A stretch of 64,000 bases of DNA from positions 124,001-188,000 of the forward strand of contig CAJNOP010000395.1 in NCBI GenBank assembly GCA_905250075.1, in the 5' to 3' direction. This document shows, piece after piece, positions 1 to 12,244 of the stretch (within the stretch, counting starts at the first letter, position 1; each line of letters starts with the position of its first letter). Position numbers and translations under genes: made by a program. Origin of the DNA: Rotaria sp. Silwood1 (Eukaryota > Rotifera > Eurotatoria > Philodinida > Philodinidae). Below the pieces are notes generated by a model, which ran no database searches, was not told where the DNA came from, and saw nothing but the letters and a program-made list of their open reading frames with translations.

Positions 1-545
1 ACTAATACACAAAAAAATGTGCATCACAGTAGGCCCAAAATAATCATGATATTTTTAAACATACTTTGTTTTATTTCTACTTGGAAATTTTACCTCTATT
101 TTGCTTGTTCACTCATTCGTCTTTTGTACAGCTATACAATACTAGCACACAAAAAAAAATGTGCATCCCAATAGGCCAAAAGCAATCATGATATTTTTAA
201 AACATACGTTGTTTTTTTTCTACTTGGAGATAGTATCTTTATTTTGCTTGTTCTCTCATTCGTCTTTTGCACAGCTATACAATACTAATACACAAAAAAA
301 AAATGCATTACAGTAGGCCAAAAACAATCATGATATTTTTAAAACATACTTTGTTTTATTTCTACTTGGAAATTTTACCTTTATTTTGCTTGTTCTCTCA
401 TTCGTCTTTTGTACAGCTCTATAATACTAATGCACAAAGAAAAATGTGCATTACAACATAGGCAAAATAATTATCAGAATACCTGTAAAAGATACGTTGG
501 TTTTCTTGGTCGGAAATCGGTATTTAATTTATTACATATTTTTAC
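1..545. repeat. ~141-bp tandem satellite, truncated by window edge
   Basis: Three good copies and one fading copy begin near 1, 141, 284 and 425, each opening with ACTAATACAC or a close variant followed by an A-run and ATGTGCAT. Inner landmarks (AATCATGATATTTTTAAA, CTTGTTCTCTCATTCG) recur at the same spacing. The short reading frames across it are repeat artefacts. The array presumably continues to the left. Confidence 0.85.
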
Positions 546-1040
546 TCTTCTTGATATGTATTTATTTATTTTTTGTATACCTTTACTCAACAAATAAAAC
601 TAAATAAAAACAATTGATTTGGGTTTATTATAGTATATAATTAATAGTTAAATCAATAACATAATTATGTAACGTTTGGACAATTGAAATTGTCTTCTTG
701 AGACCGTTTTGTCGGAGTGTATTGATTTTTCTACTTAAATTTCTTTTTCTTTTCTTTTTTATATTAATCATATAATAGTCGAGCGGTAAGATGGTGTAGG
801 TGATCGGAGATTTTTACAGGGTAGAAAATCATATTATTGCAGGGAGTAGCACTTTGGTTTCAAATAGATTGAACAATGAATTTTTATACCAAATGGAAGC
901 TTGTGAAAAATGGAATTTTGGAGTATAGTTGACCATTCATAATATGAAGATGGACTATAGAACTGCGTAAAGTTTCAAATTCTAGATACATAATAGAATA
1001 TTTCCATGGATAGACAACCACTAAAATATCAGAGATTTTC
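546..1040. other. AT-rich intergenic DNA
   Basis: No supported gene, RNA or element was seen between the satellite and the next inverted repeat. Short open frames here lack family resemblance. Confidence 0.5.
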
Positions 1041-1044
1041 GACT

Positions 1045-1272
1045 TACACACTTTATAGAGTTCTCTTTCCTGATCGTTTTGGTAAAAAAAGTTTAAAATT
1101 CGATCAATAAATAACGATATTAGGATCAAAATACTGATAATCTCAAGCTGCTGCGACTGATAGAACTGATATGTTTATGAGTATTTTGACCATAGTATTG
1201 TTATTTATTGATCAAATTTTAAAATTTGTTTACCAAAGTGATCAGCGAAGAGAGCTCTATAAAGTATGAAAG
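1045..1272. repeat. ~95-bp-arm inverted repeat
   Basis: The left arm (about 1045-1140, starting CACACTTTATAGAG) is the imperfect reverse complement of the right arm (about 1165-1272, ending CTCTATAAAGTATG). A spacer of about 25 bp separates them. No transposase and no clear target duplication are visible. It directly abuts the G/C foldback at 1275. Confidence 0.7.
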
Positions 1273-1274
1273 GC

Positions 1275-1343
1275 AAGGGTGTAGGTGCGGGTGTGAGTGT
1301 AGATGTGAATGGAAAGAATGCTGATATCCACACCCACACCCGT
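1275..1343. repeat. Telomere-like G/C foldback element
   Basis: Left arm GGGTGTAGGTGCGGGTGTGA, right arm ATCCACACCCACACCCG, with a purine-rich loop (GGAAAGAATG) between. The arms are degenerate TGTGGG and CCCACA repeats that can pair with each other. Confidence 0.75.
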
Positions 1344-1473
1344 GCTAATAACACTAAAAAAAAATAGAACAATCAAGAGATGTTTGAGTTTAATGTTATT
1401 AAATATTAAGGATGATTGATATGATTATTTAAATAAAGTTGAATCTTTTCTGATGAGTTAAGATAAACTCTTT

Positions 1474-3255
1474 CCCAGGTAATTCAATCTGACCTGTAGA
1501 TCCTACCGGAAACTGTCAGATTCGATATCGGATCACACCGGAATTCGTCGGATTCCCAACTAAATCCAATCGGAACCCAACCGTATTTCACAGGATTCCT
1601 AACTAACGGATTCCGGACTGGATTACGTCGGAAAGGATCCCATCGATTCCTGTCGCAACTGCTTGTCAGATAATGCCGTAACCACCAGGATCTTTCACAG
1701 AGATGCGCCTGATAACGTAAGGTTCCGACAGAATACAGTCGGATTTCATCAGAAGTTTACTGAATCTGTTTCGATTGCACGAGGATTCAATCAGTATTTC
1801 ACACAGATTTCATTCAAGCATTCTCAAAATTTCCAAAGATTTACTAGAGATTTCTGAGAATTTCAGTCAATTTTCCTCAAGATTTCTAAAGATTTTTCAA
1901 GGATTTCATCAAGATTTCTAACGATTTATCAAGGGTTTCATCGAGATTTCTAAAGATTTCGCAAGGATTTCATCAAGATTTATAAAGATTTCTTATGGAT
2001 TTCATCGAGATTTCTAAAGATTTCGCAAGGATTTCATCACAATTTATAAAAATTTCTCATGGATTTCATCGAGATTTCGTAAGGATTTCGCAAGGATTTC
2101 ATCAAGATTTATAGGTTTTTCAAGGATTGAATCGAAATTTTGTACAGATTTCACTAGGATATTATCAAAATTTCTAAAGATTGCACCAGGATGTCATCAA
2201 GAGTTGAAACGATTTCTACTGTTTCAACTGGGGTTATTCCTGGAATCCAACAATGTATATACTACGATCCTTCTTAAAATCGCACAATAGTTGTACTAAG
2301 ATCGTTTCTAATGTATAGAACTTAATTAAACAACATTGCAGAATTCACTTGATATATGAAAGTAGAGAATTCCTTATATACATCGATATGTGTAAAACAA
2401 ACGGGTGAATGAAATCTGTACAAAATCGGATTTCCAGATTTTTGATTTTGTTGTTGGAAATTTGTAAAAATAGGAATATCTAATTAATTAATTGATTAGC
2501 TGATTGATCTGTCAGAATATATTCTAATTCATGAATCCGATTGCTTGGAAAACATAATTGTATAAGGAACACGAATCATTTAACATAGGATGAACCTCGG
2601 GAACATATTAGAAATTTAGTTGAAATATTAATGAAAACGCTTTTATAAGAGATATGTATTTGTAAAACTGAACGGCACAAGTTTATTGGACGATTATTCG
2701 AAGTATAAATTTCGTCACTATTCGATTTTTTTTCAAGGAATATGAGAAAAACTTGCATGACAATGGAAAAGAAGAGAGCGATGATATTATTTCTTCTACA
2801 GAGCCCTAGCCATTTTGCTAAATCGTGTACATAGTTTACGGAGTATTTCCTATATGTGCCAGTAACTGATTCCTGTCGGATCTATGCTATCCGACATGAA
2901 AAAATCCGATCAATGGAACTTCTGTATTCTTATATAATCTGATAAGTTCCGATACCAGTGATTGATCGATTTTATCATGGAATCCGGTGTCATGTGAAAC
3001 CATAAATTCCGGCAATTTCTTGACATTAGATTCCCCTGAATCCCATCGGAAGCGAACAGATCTTGAGATCGGATCTGATCAGTTCCGAATATATGAATTT
3101 AGTCGGAGCTCGATGAATCCGATCGGCGGACATCAAAGGAAAACAGTGGATAGCATCGGAATCCGACAAAAAGTAACCGACCGAATCCGATTAGCCGTAT
3201 GTCAACGGATTTGAAACCTATCCGACGGGATCCGAGATAGCTATTTCGACCTGGG
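1474..3255. mobile_element. Non-autonomous element with CCCAGGT termini (element A)
   Basis: The left end reads CCCAGGTAATTC and the right end CGACCTGGG followed by TA, the same right terminus as the larger element at 55787-60772. Both flanks hold many short TCCGA/TCGGA motifs (about 1495-1710 and 2870-3240). The middle is an array built on GATTTC. No transposase is encoded, so it would depend on one in trans. The left terminus matches the right only over CCCAGGT, so that boundary is less certain. Confidence 0.55.
1795..2180. repeat. GATTTC-rich minisatellite inside element A
   Basis: Repeated AAGGATTTCATC, AAGATTTCTAAAGATTTC and GAGATTTC units run through this stretch. The reverse complement of the same GGATTTCAT core forms the array at 60235-60485 in the second element with these termini. 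Confidence 0.75.
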
Positions 3256-3257
3256 TA

Positions 3258-3923
3258 ATAATGGTGATCAATTGTTTGTCTCCTTCCCATATAACGAATA
3301 AGGAGAGGACCATTTGACTTAAAGAAAATGGAAAATAATGTTTTTGAAGCAAACTTACTGCGTCGAATCACAATAGGTGGAGGATCTTTTCTTGCCACCT
3401 ACGCAGCGTTTGATGACTTTCGACCAATCTGTTGATGATAAAACCATGACTCGTTATCAGTTATTACGTCACATAAACGCCATGTTCTGTTTTGGAATTT
3501 CGCTAAATTTTCCTTGCATATTCGAGCTCGCTCTGACCGTTGGAAATCATTCAGATCCTTGGGTACATAACGAGCGGTAATTTTCCTAAGCTTTAGATGA
3601 TCCGAGATGATTCGTTGGACAGTCCCATAACTTAAATCAGTTTGCTCCTGTACTTTTTCAATTGTAATGTAAGGATCATGATCGATTAAAAGGCGAACTC
3701 GTTCTATATTTTCAGCTGTAGTTTCAGTGATTGGCCTTCCAGGTCTTACTTCATCTTCAATTTCTTCTCGCCCTTCACGAAACGATTTAGACCATCTTTG
3801 AACTGTTCTAAGAGAAGGAGCTTCATCACCGTAAACAGAAAATAATTCATTATGAATAACGCTTGGTGGAATGTTAAGTTCGGTACGCACTTTAATATAG
3901 AATCGAAAGTTTTCTGTACTCAT
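3258..3923 (-). pseudogene. Mariner transposase, N-terminal part, inactivated
   Basis: Reading from ATG at 3923, the protein opens MSTENFRFYIKV and carries the N-terminal helix-turn-helix region of mariner transposases (SLRTVQRWSKSFREG, then RPGRP) and a second DNA-binding helix region (VQEQTDLSYGTVQRI). The start of the DDE catalytic core follows (VITDNESWFYH). An in-frame TAG at 3399-3401 falls where mariner proteins usually have Trp (NAA-stop-VARKDPP), consistent with TGG to TAG. The frame continues (IRRSKFASKTLFSIFF) until the copy is cut off where element A begins, so the second and third catalytic Asp are missing. It cannot encode an active transposase. Family assignment is firm; the exact lineage is not. 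Confidence 0.88.
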
Positions 3924-3929
3924 CTGAAA

Positions 3930-4960
3930 CAAATAGACACTATTAAGACTAAATCCGACTTAATTTTTTTGCTTTGTTTCAAAAATATTGCAGCAAACTA
4001 CACATATATACAAAGAAGACCTGACACGACGCATCTCTTAACATATAGGTATGCATAGACGACTAATCATATGGCAAGACGAGGAAAAGAAGAAAACAGA
4101 TAAGAGAAAAGCAAGGAAAGAACGAAAAAACAGCATGCAAGAATGATGATATAATGTAATGCAACCAGCCAGCTTTCAACAAAACAGCTCTTACCAAAAT
4201 TTTATTATTCTAATATTGAATGAAGATCGATCAAATAGCATAGAAAGATAGAGCGAAAGACGCTCTATCTATTCAGAAAGAAAAGAAAATTTTTTTGCTT
4301 ACGATAAGGAAATAAGATCTTGACGACACTACTTTTGGATTACCCTAAGTATGTTTATTGTCGCGATAATAAAAGAAACGAGAAACAAAGATGGCCAATG
4401 ATGAACCTATTGAATGGTTGCAACAGCGCTTATCATCCATCTGTGCAATTAATAGAGACGAACAACTGTTCTATATTATTAGAATATAGGTCCGGTAATG
4501 AACAGAAGGTATAGTTATCGTACGATCTATAGCGGCTAACATTCGAAAGAGCAATATTCGGGTAACACATGCGGCAATGAGTATGGGACAGAAACTATGG
4601 TACTTCAGTCACGTTGAAGTAACTTGAAGTGCCGCCTAGTAAACTTATAAAACATTCAGTAATTTCATACTAGGTGAAAAGCACGCTCATCAGTAGTGAT
4701 TCTTCTCTGGAAGTGATTGACGATTTATTATATGCATATATGTTTATAGCCAAGCAATACTATTTCAATTGTTATAAAATTGTTTTTCTTCACGTAAAAC
4801 TACTACCAATCATAAATTTCTTTTGTATTTTTTCCAGAATACCAATATTCGGTTGTGTATGTATTAATGCTATATTATCGCTTCTGGATATTGTCAACAT
4901 TTTAAAAGATACGTATGTTTGTTATTTCGATAAAAGAGTTTATGAAAAATAAATACTTTG
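3930..4960. other. Intergenic, possible decayed coding fragment
   Basis: Mostly featureless. From ATG 4393 a short frame reads MANDEPIEWLQQRLSSIC and continues to a stop about 32 residues in. Its amphipathic look suggests a coding remnant, but I do not recognise it and its neighbours do not extend it. Confidence 0.25.
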
Positions 4961-4961
4961 A

Positions 4962-5018
4962 GAGTGAGTGTGTGGGTAAAACTGGTTGCATTCTCTTCAT
5001 CCTCACTCACACACCCTC
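4962..5018. repeat. Telomere-like G/C foldback element
   Basis: Left arm GAGTGAGTGTGTGGG, loop containing ATTCTCTTCATC, right arm CCTCACTCACACACCC. Same design as the other foldbacks in the window. Confidence 0.7.
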
Positions 5019-5296
5019 AATGTGGATTTGCTAGAATGGGTTTCTGTCTTAGTTCCTTTTGATATCTCCATCAGATAAGATGAATATTTGTGTGCAAAGA
5101 GTAAGGACTACAAATGTATTGGTTAGAGATTATTGCATAGTGGACAACTTAATTTCAGCTAAACTCAGGCTTTCATCTGTATGCGTATGTTCGAAATCGT
5201 TTTTGAACAAGGTGTATATTTTCATGCCGACTAGGCTTTGGTAAACTGAGAGCAAGAAGAGAAGGAAGGGAGAATGATTGCAATCAGAGCAATCTT

Positions 5297-5340
5297 GGGT
5301 GTGTGTATTGATCACTGATGAGCGATCAACATCCACACCC
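5297..5340. repeat. Telomere-like G/C foldback downstream of aquaporin
   Basis: Arms GGGTGTGTGTATTGATC and GATCAACATCCACACCC pair over 17 nt with few mismatches around a 10-nt loop. It lies about 70 bp beyond the stop codon of the aquaporin gene. Confidence 0.75.
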
Positions 5341-5410
5341 TAATAATAACAGACGTACGACGACACAATAATCAAAACGAAACACATATAAGATCTATCT
5401 TGTTCTTCGA

Positions 5411-6160
5411 CTACTGGTTCCAAATAAGTTTGTAAACTCGGAAAATTGCTAATCCAACGATGAACCCGCTAATTGGGCCAACAGAATAAATCCAGGCATA
5501 GCTACTATACGTATTCGAAGCAACCGCTGGTCCCAGCCACCGCCAAGGATTAAGAGCTGCTCCATCTCGATCGGAAGCAAGCAAAAATGAAGAGAAGACG
5601 ACCAGTCCAATTGGGAGAGCCGCTTCCTTGTGCGTGTTGTATGATGTTGTAAAGAAAATGACAAATGACAGAACTACCGTACAGATGAATTCTAAGAAAA
5701 AGCCTTGCAGAATCGTAACTGGATAGGGTTTCAATGCCAGTTCTGGTGTGCCTAGTTTAGTATCGTTGCCATAGTACAGTAACAGTAACAGTGCTCCGGC
5801 GAGAAGGGCACCCAATGCTTGAGCAAGGATATATAGTAATGCATCAAGTATTTTTATTTGACGATTTATTGTAAAAGCAATGGTAGCTGCAGCATTGAAG
5901 TGAGCACCGGAGACCGACCCAAATACGTATACAAGCCAGACTGTAACAATGCCATGAGCAGTAGAGATTGCTAATAGGCCAGATCCTGGTTTTGTTGCAC
6001 AGCCAGCGCCAAAAAGAACAAAACAGCATGTACCAACCGCTTCACAAATCAAACGAACTGGTAGCGATGGCGCATTGTTAAAGCCATTCGCTATTCGATC
6101 GTGTTCTTGTACCGTGGGAGAATGACCTGTTTCGAGGGGATCAACTTGAACTGATGCCAT
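5411..6160 (-). CDS. Aquaporin (MIP family) with atypical NPA motifs
   Basis: A 249-residue single-exon protein, a normal length for a six-helix membrane channel for water or small solutes. The ATG at 6160 starts MASVQVDPLE, a soluble N-terminus of about 35 residues. TM1 holds the family signature (CEAVGTCCFVLFGAG). The first pore half-helix is SGAHFNAAATIAF, so the usual Asn-Pro-Ala is Asn-Ala-Ala (N89-A90-A91). The second is GAALNPWRWLGPA, so Asn-Pro-Ala is Asn-Pro-Trp (N204-P205-W206), followed by the conserved selectivity-filter Arg207. Both pore Asn are kept, so the fold is probably intact while conductance may differ. No stop or frameshift interrupts it. The family call is secure; substrate (water, glycerol or other) cannot be told from sequence. 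Confidence 0.93.
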   Translation of the reverse strand: MASVQVDPLETGHSPTVQEHDRIANGFNNAPSLPVRLICEAVGTCCFVLFGAGCATKPGSGLLAISTAHGIVTVWLVYVFGSVSGAHFNAAATIAFTINRQIKILDALLYILAQALGALLAGALLLLLYYGNDTKLGTPELALKPYPVTILQGFFLEFICTVVLSFVIFFTTSYNTHKEAALPIGLVVFSSFLLASDRDGAALNPWRWLGPAVASNTYSSYAWIYSVGPISGFIVGLAIFRVYKLIWNQ

Positions 6161-6420
6161 TTTTTATGCAATTCTCTATAATACAAAATGAGGATAAGTT
6201 AATATTCATGCATTTTCTAAAGTTTCTTCCTATCTCCTACGCCTCCTGATAGGTACTGATTCTTTCTAGTAAACGACACGATATGCACAAAACTACAGAT
6301 CGCCAAAAAACTACTCTCAATAAGTCACAAAAATTCTTCTTACTTAAACGCGAAATACCTTTATAGCAGCTCGGTTTCTTAACATCTTTATCTGATTGGC
6401 GCAATGTATTCTAATGGATT

Positions 6421-6472
6421 GAGTGTGGGTGTGGGTCTTAGTCTTCTCTTCATCAACATTCACGCCCACACT
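6421..6472. repeat. Telomere-like G/C foldback element
   Basis: Left arm GAGTGTGGGTGTGGG, loop with TCTTCTCTTCATCAAC, right arm CACGCCCACACTTC. This is one of the clearest examples of the TCTTCTC loop. It lies about 260 bp upstream of the aquaporin start. Confidence 0.75.
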
Positions 6473-6479
6473 TCGCATC

Positions 6480-6937
6480 CGCGAGAGCGGTACACATCTC
6501 TGGTCGGAAGTCAAGCAATGCTACCTAGGTTAATGAAAATAAACCGTCAAGGACTCTTGTTTGTTGAACTAGATCTGAATGCGGAGCATTGTTTTGTTTA
6601 TTCTTTAATCAGCTGGTCTTGTTCTTATACAGTGTACATAAAGCAGTGCCCGCGCGAAGAACCTAATATTACGGAGGTGCATAGCTGATTGGGGGATATA
6701 AAGAAGTGTTTTCAGGAAAAACTTGCAAAAAATCGTAAAATTTAGGTTGAAATCGGCTCTTGTGGCTGAAGAAAACTGATATTTTTTGATTATTGAGGGA
6801 GTGTTCACCCTCCTACACCTCCCACTCGCGCGGAACATGACATAAAGGCAAGAATATCGATCACAATTATTATATTGAAAATTGCCTCAAGTCTGTTAAT
6901 GACATACGGAAACAAGAAGAATCATCAATCATAAAAT
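6480..6937. other. Intergenic
   Basis: No supported gene. Around 6790-6832 a short G-rich then C-rich stretch (GAGGGAGTG ... CACCCTCCTACACCTCCC) could be a very degraded foldback. Confidence 0.35.
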
Positions 6938-7207
6938 GTATCAAATTTTTTTCGTGATAATAGCCGGCCTCATACACAACTCGATGTTATTAATTATTTA
7001 ACAGAAGGTATTAAAATAATGCCACATCCATCATATTCACTACACTTTTCGCCATGTGACTTTGGCTAAATGATTATATCAAGAACAGTTTGACTTATCA
7101 ATGAATACAAAGAATCATTAGCTCAGTAGGTTTCCAAGATAGTAAAGAATATTCTAGAAGAAGAACTTAGAAAAGCTATCTACAAACTGTTAGAAAGGAT
7201 GGAATAA
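6938..7207 (+). pseudogene. Mariner transposase C-terminal relic
   Basis: In-frame translation gives RDNSRPHTQLDVINYL, then IKIMPHPSYSLHFSPCDFG. This is the second catalytic Asp segment (HDNARPH-like) and the third (PYSPDLAPCDF-like) of a mariner D,D34D transposase. Stops follow at the position after CDFG (normally Trp), after SRTV and after SLAQ. The frame then ends naturally after LRKAIYKLLERME. No N-terminal half lies upstream. It runs opposite to the N-terminal relic at 3258-3923, so the two come from different insertions. Confidence 0.82.
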
Positions 7208-7209
7208 TA

Positions 7210-9885
7210 GTGGTGAATATTTTGAGTATTTAATAAAATAAAATTAGAAATATCTCTTTCTTTTTGTATTTTTATTTAATGTTATAAGACCTTTTCCTTA
7301 ATCCTAATATTACAGACTTCATCTAAAAGAATGCTGAAATTAAATGCAAGATAGAGTTGTTATATGCATTATCATAGAAGAAACACTTTACTATATACGT
7401 ATGCAATAAAACCTTCGATACTAGATGTTTTATAAAATTTAAAATGCCGTAGCTAGAACTGTTAGTATATCCTAAGTAATTCAGTTTAAAACTATTCTAA
7501 ACCATCTTTCCGCTGAGAAAGACCATTTTTCTGCTTGATTTTCTTTTTTTTTCGCTAAAGATTTACTGTATATTTGAGGAAGAATAATATATCTTTCTAT
7601 TGTATTGTATCATTTTAACATTTTCTGAACGCTTCTTTGCGTTGAAAAAGATCATTTTTCTTTTAATTTTTTGGGATCTAGTTTAGTTTTGACTAAGTGT
7701 CTCTTCAGGTTTGTCATAGGAGCGGCAGTATTTTCTATCTGGAGGTCATTTTTCTGCCGGAAATTATTATTTTTATCACCGATTGAAAGGTTACCCGGCC
7801 CTCAATTATCACCTTGTATAGTGTGATGAATACGTTCTAAATCGATAAAAGTAGATTTTGTATTTCTAAAAAAGCATCCTTTCCAATACAACATCTTCAT
7901 GGACAGTTCATAATCGTTCTTCTCTCGTTATTTTGTTCGGAACGATCATGATAGAATTCCGTCCAAAGTAGGTCGACTTTTTTGGTGCTCTCTAGAAAAA
8001 TACATCATAATCGGTGCTTCAAAGCTATATACGCATTCATGACAATTCAGCATCATTCTTAGAAAGAAGAGAACATGTTCTCTAACGTTCTATAAATTAT
8101 TTAATTATTTCTTTTAAATTAAAAACTCCGTTTAGAAAAATACAAGGAGCCTATGGTAAAAATAGACGGGATGAATAGCTTACCGCCACTGCCGATAATG
8201 ATGTTTAACGAGCAGATTCACAACTCCAGAACGTAATAACTTCACGTTGAGCACATGCTTATATAGGAGAGGGAGAAAAAAGAGAGAAATGAGCGTAAGA
8301 AAGTGTCATAGAAAGGTAGGGTGATAGAGAAAGAGAATAACAAAATGAAGCGAAGATGATAATAATATTATCAAAATCATGACAATTTATTTTATTGCGA
8401 AATAAAAGAAGAGGAAGTCAGTTTAGAAAAATGGAAAATATTTTCTGATGAGTTCATTCATCGAAGGTCAAGAATGGTTAGACAGCATGTCCGTATCCTA
8501 TCTTCAAGTAATAATTAAATCGTTTCAAAATTATCTTTCCACTAAATATTCTATTAAAAAAGTTTTATTATCCTTTATTCGAGTCTCTTTTTTTTCTTAA
8601 TTTCTGAGAAATTAATGATTTTTGTATCTTAATTTTTTTATCTTAACATTTTAAGTATTACAATTTCCGTTTTTAGCGTTTATAACATTTATAATTTAGT
8701 CTTTATTTCATAAAGAATAAATTGAAACTAAAGTCAGAATTATCTGCTTGCTAAATTTATATTTAAACGCGCGCGCCTAAAATGCTTGATTAGATGAAAA
8801 AATAATCTTTACCATCTCTGCTTATTTGTTTACTTTGAGTATCCTGCTTTGCTTCTTATTTAAATCACAAGATTAGTTTTGCTTTGCAACATATTAATCT
8901 TCTAAAATGAGTTTTATTTTTGAATCTAGGAAAAATCAGGAAAGTAATAATACATGCTAAAAAAGTATTCGTTTGTAATGTGGAGGGAATGAAATCGAAG
9001 CAGTTTAGAGATGAGGACAAAAAATGAAGGTAAAAGATAAGTTGGTATTGACATGCATTTTTCTACGTAATTCATTTTACGGGATTAGTGGAGAACTTTT
9101 GCTCAGAAAACTAGAATTATTTATCTATCATTTTGGATGTAATACTTTTTTTAAGAAAAAAAAGTACTGCCATTTCTTTATTTCAGGAAGCATTTAACTG
9201 TTGCCGACATGGTTTTTTTCTTAAAAAGTGAGTCAATGTTGTAGAACGTGTTCTTTGTCGTTCTACATACGAACATGGTCGATTAGGGATCATTGGATAC
9301 AGAGATCAACTTCCTAACTAAATTGTATCTCTGATATGAATATGAATGTCAAATATAGATGTGAATATTTTATACGAATATTTACAATTCCGATTGAAAT
9401 TGAATTCATCAATGTCGATATTGATCACATATTCGATACAAATTTTGCTCTGTCTACCATCGACTGATACAAATATCGCGGGAAGTAAATCTCGTAAATA
9501 TTCACCATCGATTCATTGTATAATCATGATTGAAAATGCATTCGACTTTTCACCAAATGATGTCAGAAGTTATTAAACGATATTGGCTAATGAAATGATC
9601 ACATGTATATATCTTCTCATCATGTGATCAACGAGAAAACTCACCCTCCACCACAATCACTTTCACACCATCTTAATATATTATGAGAAGAACACACATG
9701 AATGAATCCATACTGGATATTGTGTGAGCACTTGTTTCAAAGTAAAAGGACTGCTATAGAGCGCTAAGTGGCGACCACGTCAAAGACTGATGAAAATAAG
9801 AATGATTTCTAGAGATTATTCTTCATCATGAGTATCTCAAGTCTCGAGAAACATTTTTTTATAAACAAACAACTCTTCATCCAAC
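7210..9885. other. Long AT-rich intergenic stretch
   Basis: No coding sequence, RNA or repeat could be supported on either strand over about 2.7 kb. Homopolymer-rich DNA predominates. Confidence 0.45.
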
Positions 9886-9888
9886 ACC

Positions 9889-9941
9889 AGGGTGTGGATG
9901 TGAGTATGAATGTTTTCTCCCTTACACACATCCATACCCTA
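9889..9941. repeat. Telomere-like G/C foldback element
   Basis: Left arm GGGTGTGGATGTGAGTATG, loop with TTTTCTCCC, right arm CACACATCCATACCC. Confidence 0.7.
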
Positions 9942-9944
9942 CAC

Positions 9945-10855
9945 TAACACCGACGCCAAACTCATATCCACACTTACATGCCACCCACAGCTTCGACAAT
10001 TGTTCCATATATTTATCATTCCTCAAGTTCGAAGTTATATTTCAAAATACGATGAAAATCGCATTGAATTGTTTATTGTAATTTGTTTGTTTAAGTTCGA
10101 CTTTTAAAAACGAGCGAATTTCTCAAAACTTTTCATTTGGCGTGATTCGAGTAGATCAACTAATTTTATTCGTCCAAAGAATTTTTTTTTGATTATTTTC
10201 GAATAAATTCTTAGGACTGAAATTAGTTAAAAACTAAAAATGAACCACCAATAATGAATACAAGAAACAAATTTGTATTTGATCTTATTTTGATTTTGTC
10301 GAGCATATCAAAGAAAATTTACTATAATATTCGTGATCGTGATAAATAATTTCGAGAACCTATAGATCACCGAAAATTTGAGGAAAAGAAACAAATTATT
10401 TTGTTGAGAATTCACTTTCATGATTACAGGCTAAAGATTTTTCGAAAAAAATTCTCTCGATCTGAGTAAAAAATAAGAAATACCGTACTATGTTCAGATG
10501 TTAACTCTGACTTAAACTATATAGTTCCGTTTTTTTTTAAATACTGAGGAATGAAAAAAATCTTCTTATCAGCACTTCTACTCTGGCAGAGGATTATGCA
10601 TATAGTAATCGAGTATGAAAAAGTATACTACTTTACTATCTGAAAACGTTCAGTATTCAAGCATTTCTTTGGTATTCGATTTAAAAAAAAGCTAATTCAA
10701 AGTTTTGTTATTAAGAGAAGTTTTGTGAAGGAAAACAATGAAAACGAATTATCTGCAATAGATACTAACATAATTCCCTTGACTCAAGGAAAAGTCATAC
10801 GAAATAAAATGTGTTTGTTTCTTGTTTGATTGCTCGGGGTCAAAAAAATATATAT
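9945..10855. other. AT-rich intergenic DNA
   Basis: Nothing supported. Open frames here are short and unlike known families. Confidence 0.45.
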
Positions 10856-10858
10856 GAG

Positions 10859-10906
10859 AGGTGTGGGTGTGGTCCTTCTTTTAATTCACACCCCTACCCC
10901 CACACT
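10859..10906. repeat. Telomere-like G/C foldback element
   Basis: Left arm GGTGTGGGTGTGG, loop TCCTTCTTTTAATT, right arm CACACCCCTACCCCCACAC. Confidence 0.78.
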
Positions 10907-10909
10907 CTC

Positions 10910-12240
10910 GTTTGGTTTCGAGTAGCATCTCTTTCTACAGTGTCACTCGCCGATCTCGTGAAACGACAAACGTCTAATAGACTCAACAATGTGTAAAAGT
11001 CTGAGATGACCAAGTCAGCTCTGTTGGTTGCAAGGGAAGCCAAGCCATTTCTTTACATAAAAAAACAACTGAAGTTATTGGTTTAGAGTGCATGCTTGAG
11101 TATATGATGTAGACGTAGATTTGAATGTGCTTTGTTGAATACGTGAAGGAAAGAACCAATGAGATATTCACACCAAATGAACACTTCATATCAACACACT
11201 AAGACACAGGTCTTTATATTGAAATGGTAATAAGTAGTGTAGCGGATAATTGGTTGTATGACTCACAGGAACAATAAGTTGGTTGACAATTTTCAAATTG
11301 CTCAAACAGTATTCATGTGTGATGTTTGATTCGGGTCATGAGAAAAGTTTGAACATGGGTAACCTAATGATACAAAGTTTCATATGCTTTGTACTCGCAC
11401 AACTTTCTCAATTTGGTTGACAAAATTGCGTGTAGATTGCCAGAAAATCGCCCTCACACTATCTTGAGGCACTTGCTTCTCATGCGAACGCTGCTCCGTG
11501 AGATACTTAATTAGTGCAGGCAATATCGAGCACATTATCAGTAGATCTTGTTTGTGCATCGTAATATTATAACATTTTAAAATATAGTCAACGGTTTTAG
11601 ATCAAGTTACTTTTCAATGAAGTTATTATTAGCATATTGATACCGGTTCAAGCATGAAATTGTGTCAATTAAATCTTCGAGACCCCATCATTTATTAGAG
11701 TTCCATTACTTGCCCTAGGAACTATGTCAATAATATTTACATCGGCACATTAATAAATTCAGCACGTTTTCGAACCCTGAAAACATAATATATGCGATTG
11801 TATATGGCACAACATATAGACACCATCCCGACCACCTACAGTCTTCATATATAAGGAAAGACAGTTGGCAATAATCAAATGACAATTATCCCCCGTACAC
11901 AAAAACATCAGTTTATGAAATTTCAATCCAACAACACTCAGTAAAGCTAATTTCAATAATATTAGTGTTTGAAAATGAAATGATAAGAGGAGACTAGGTA
12001 TTTGAATGAATATATGCGTTGTCAAAGCTTTCGATTAAAAACAATCGGAGATATATTTCATTATATTTTGTATGAATTTACTGAATGAAATTAGTTGCTA
12101 CTTCAATGTAAACAAATAAAACAAGAAGAATGTTCAAAAACATGCTCATTTTTTTAAATGAAAAAAATTCTTTCTTCCAATGAAAGCATAATATTATTTA
12201 TTTCTTTTGGCTTGATTTCAGTCCTTATCTAACACATATA
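10910..12240. other. Intergenic
   Basis: No supported gene. Around 11090-11210 a weak GATGTAGACGTAG ... CACACTAAGACACAG pattern may be an eroded foldback. Confidence 0.35.
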
Positions 12241-12244
12241 CGTA

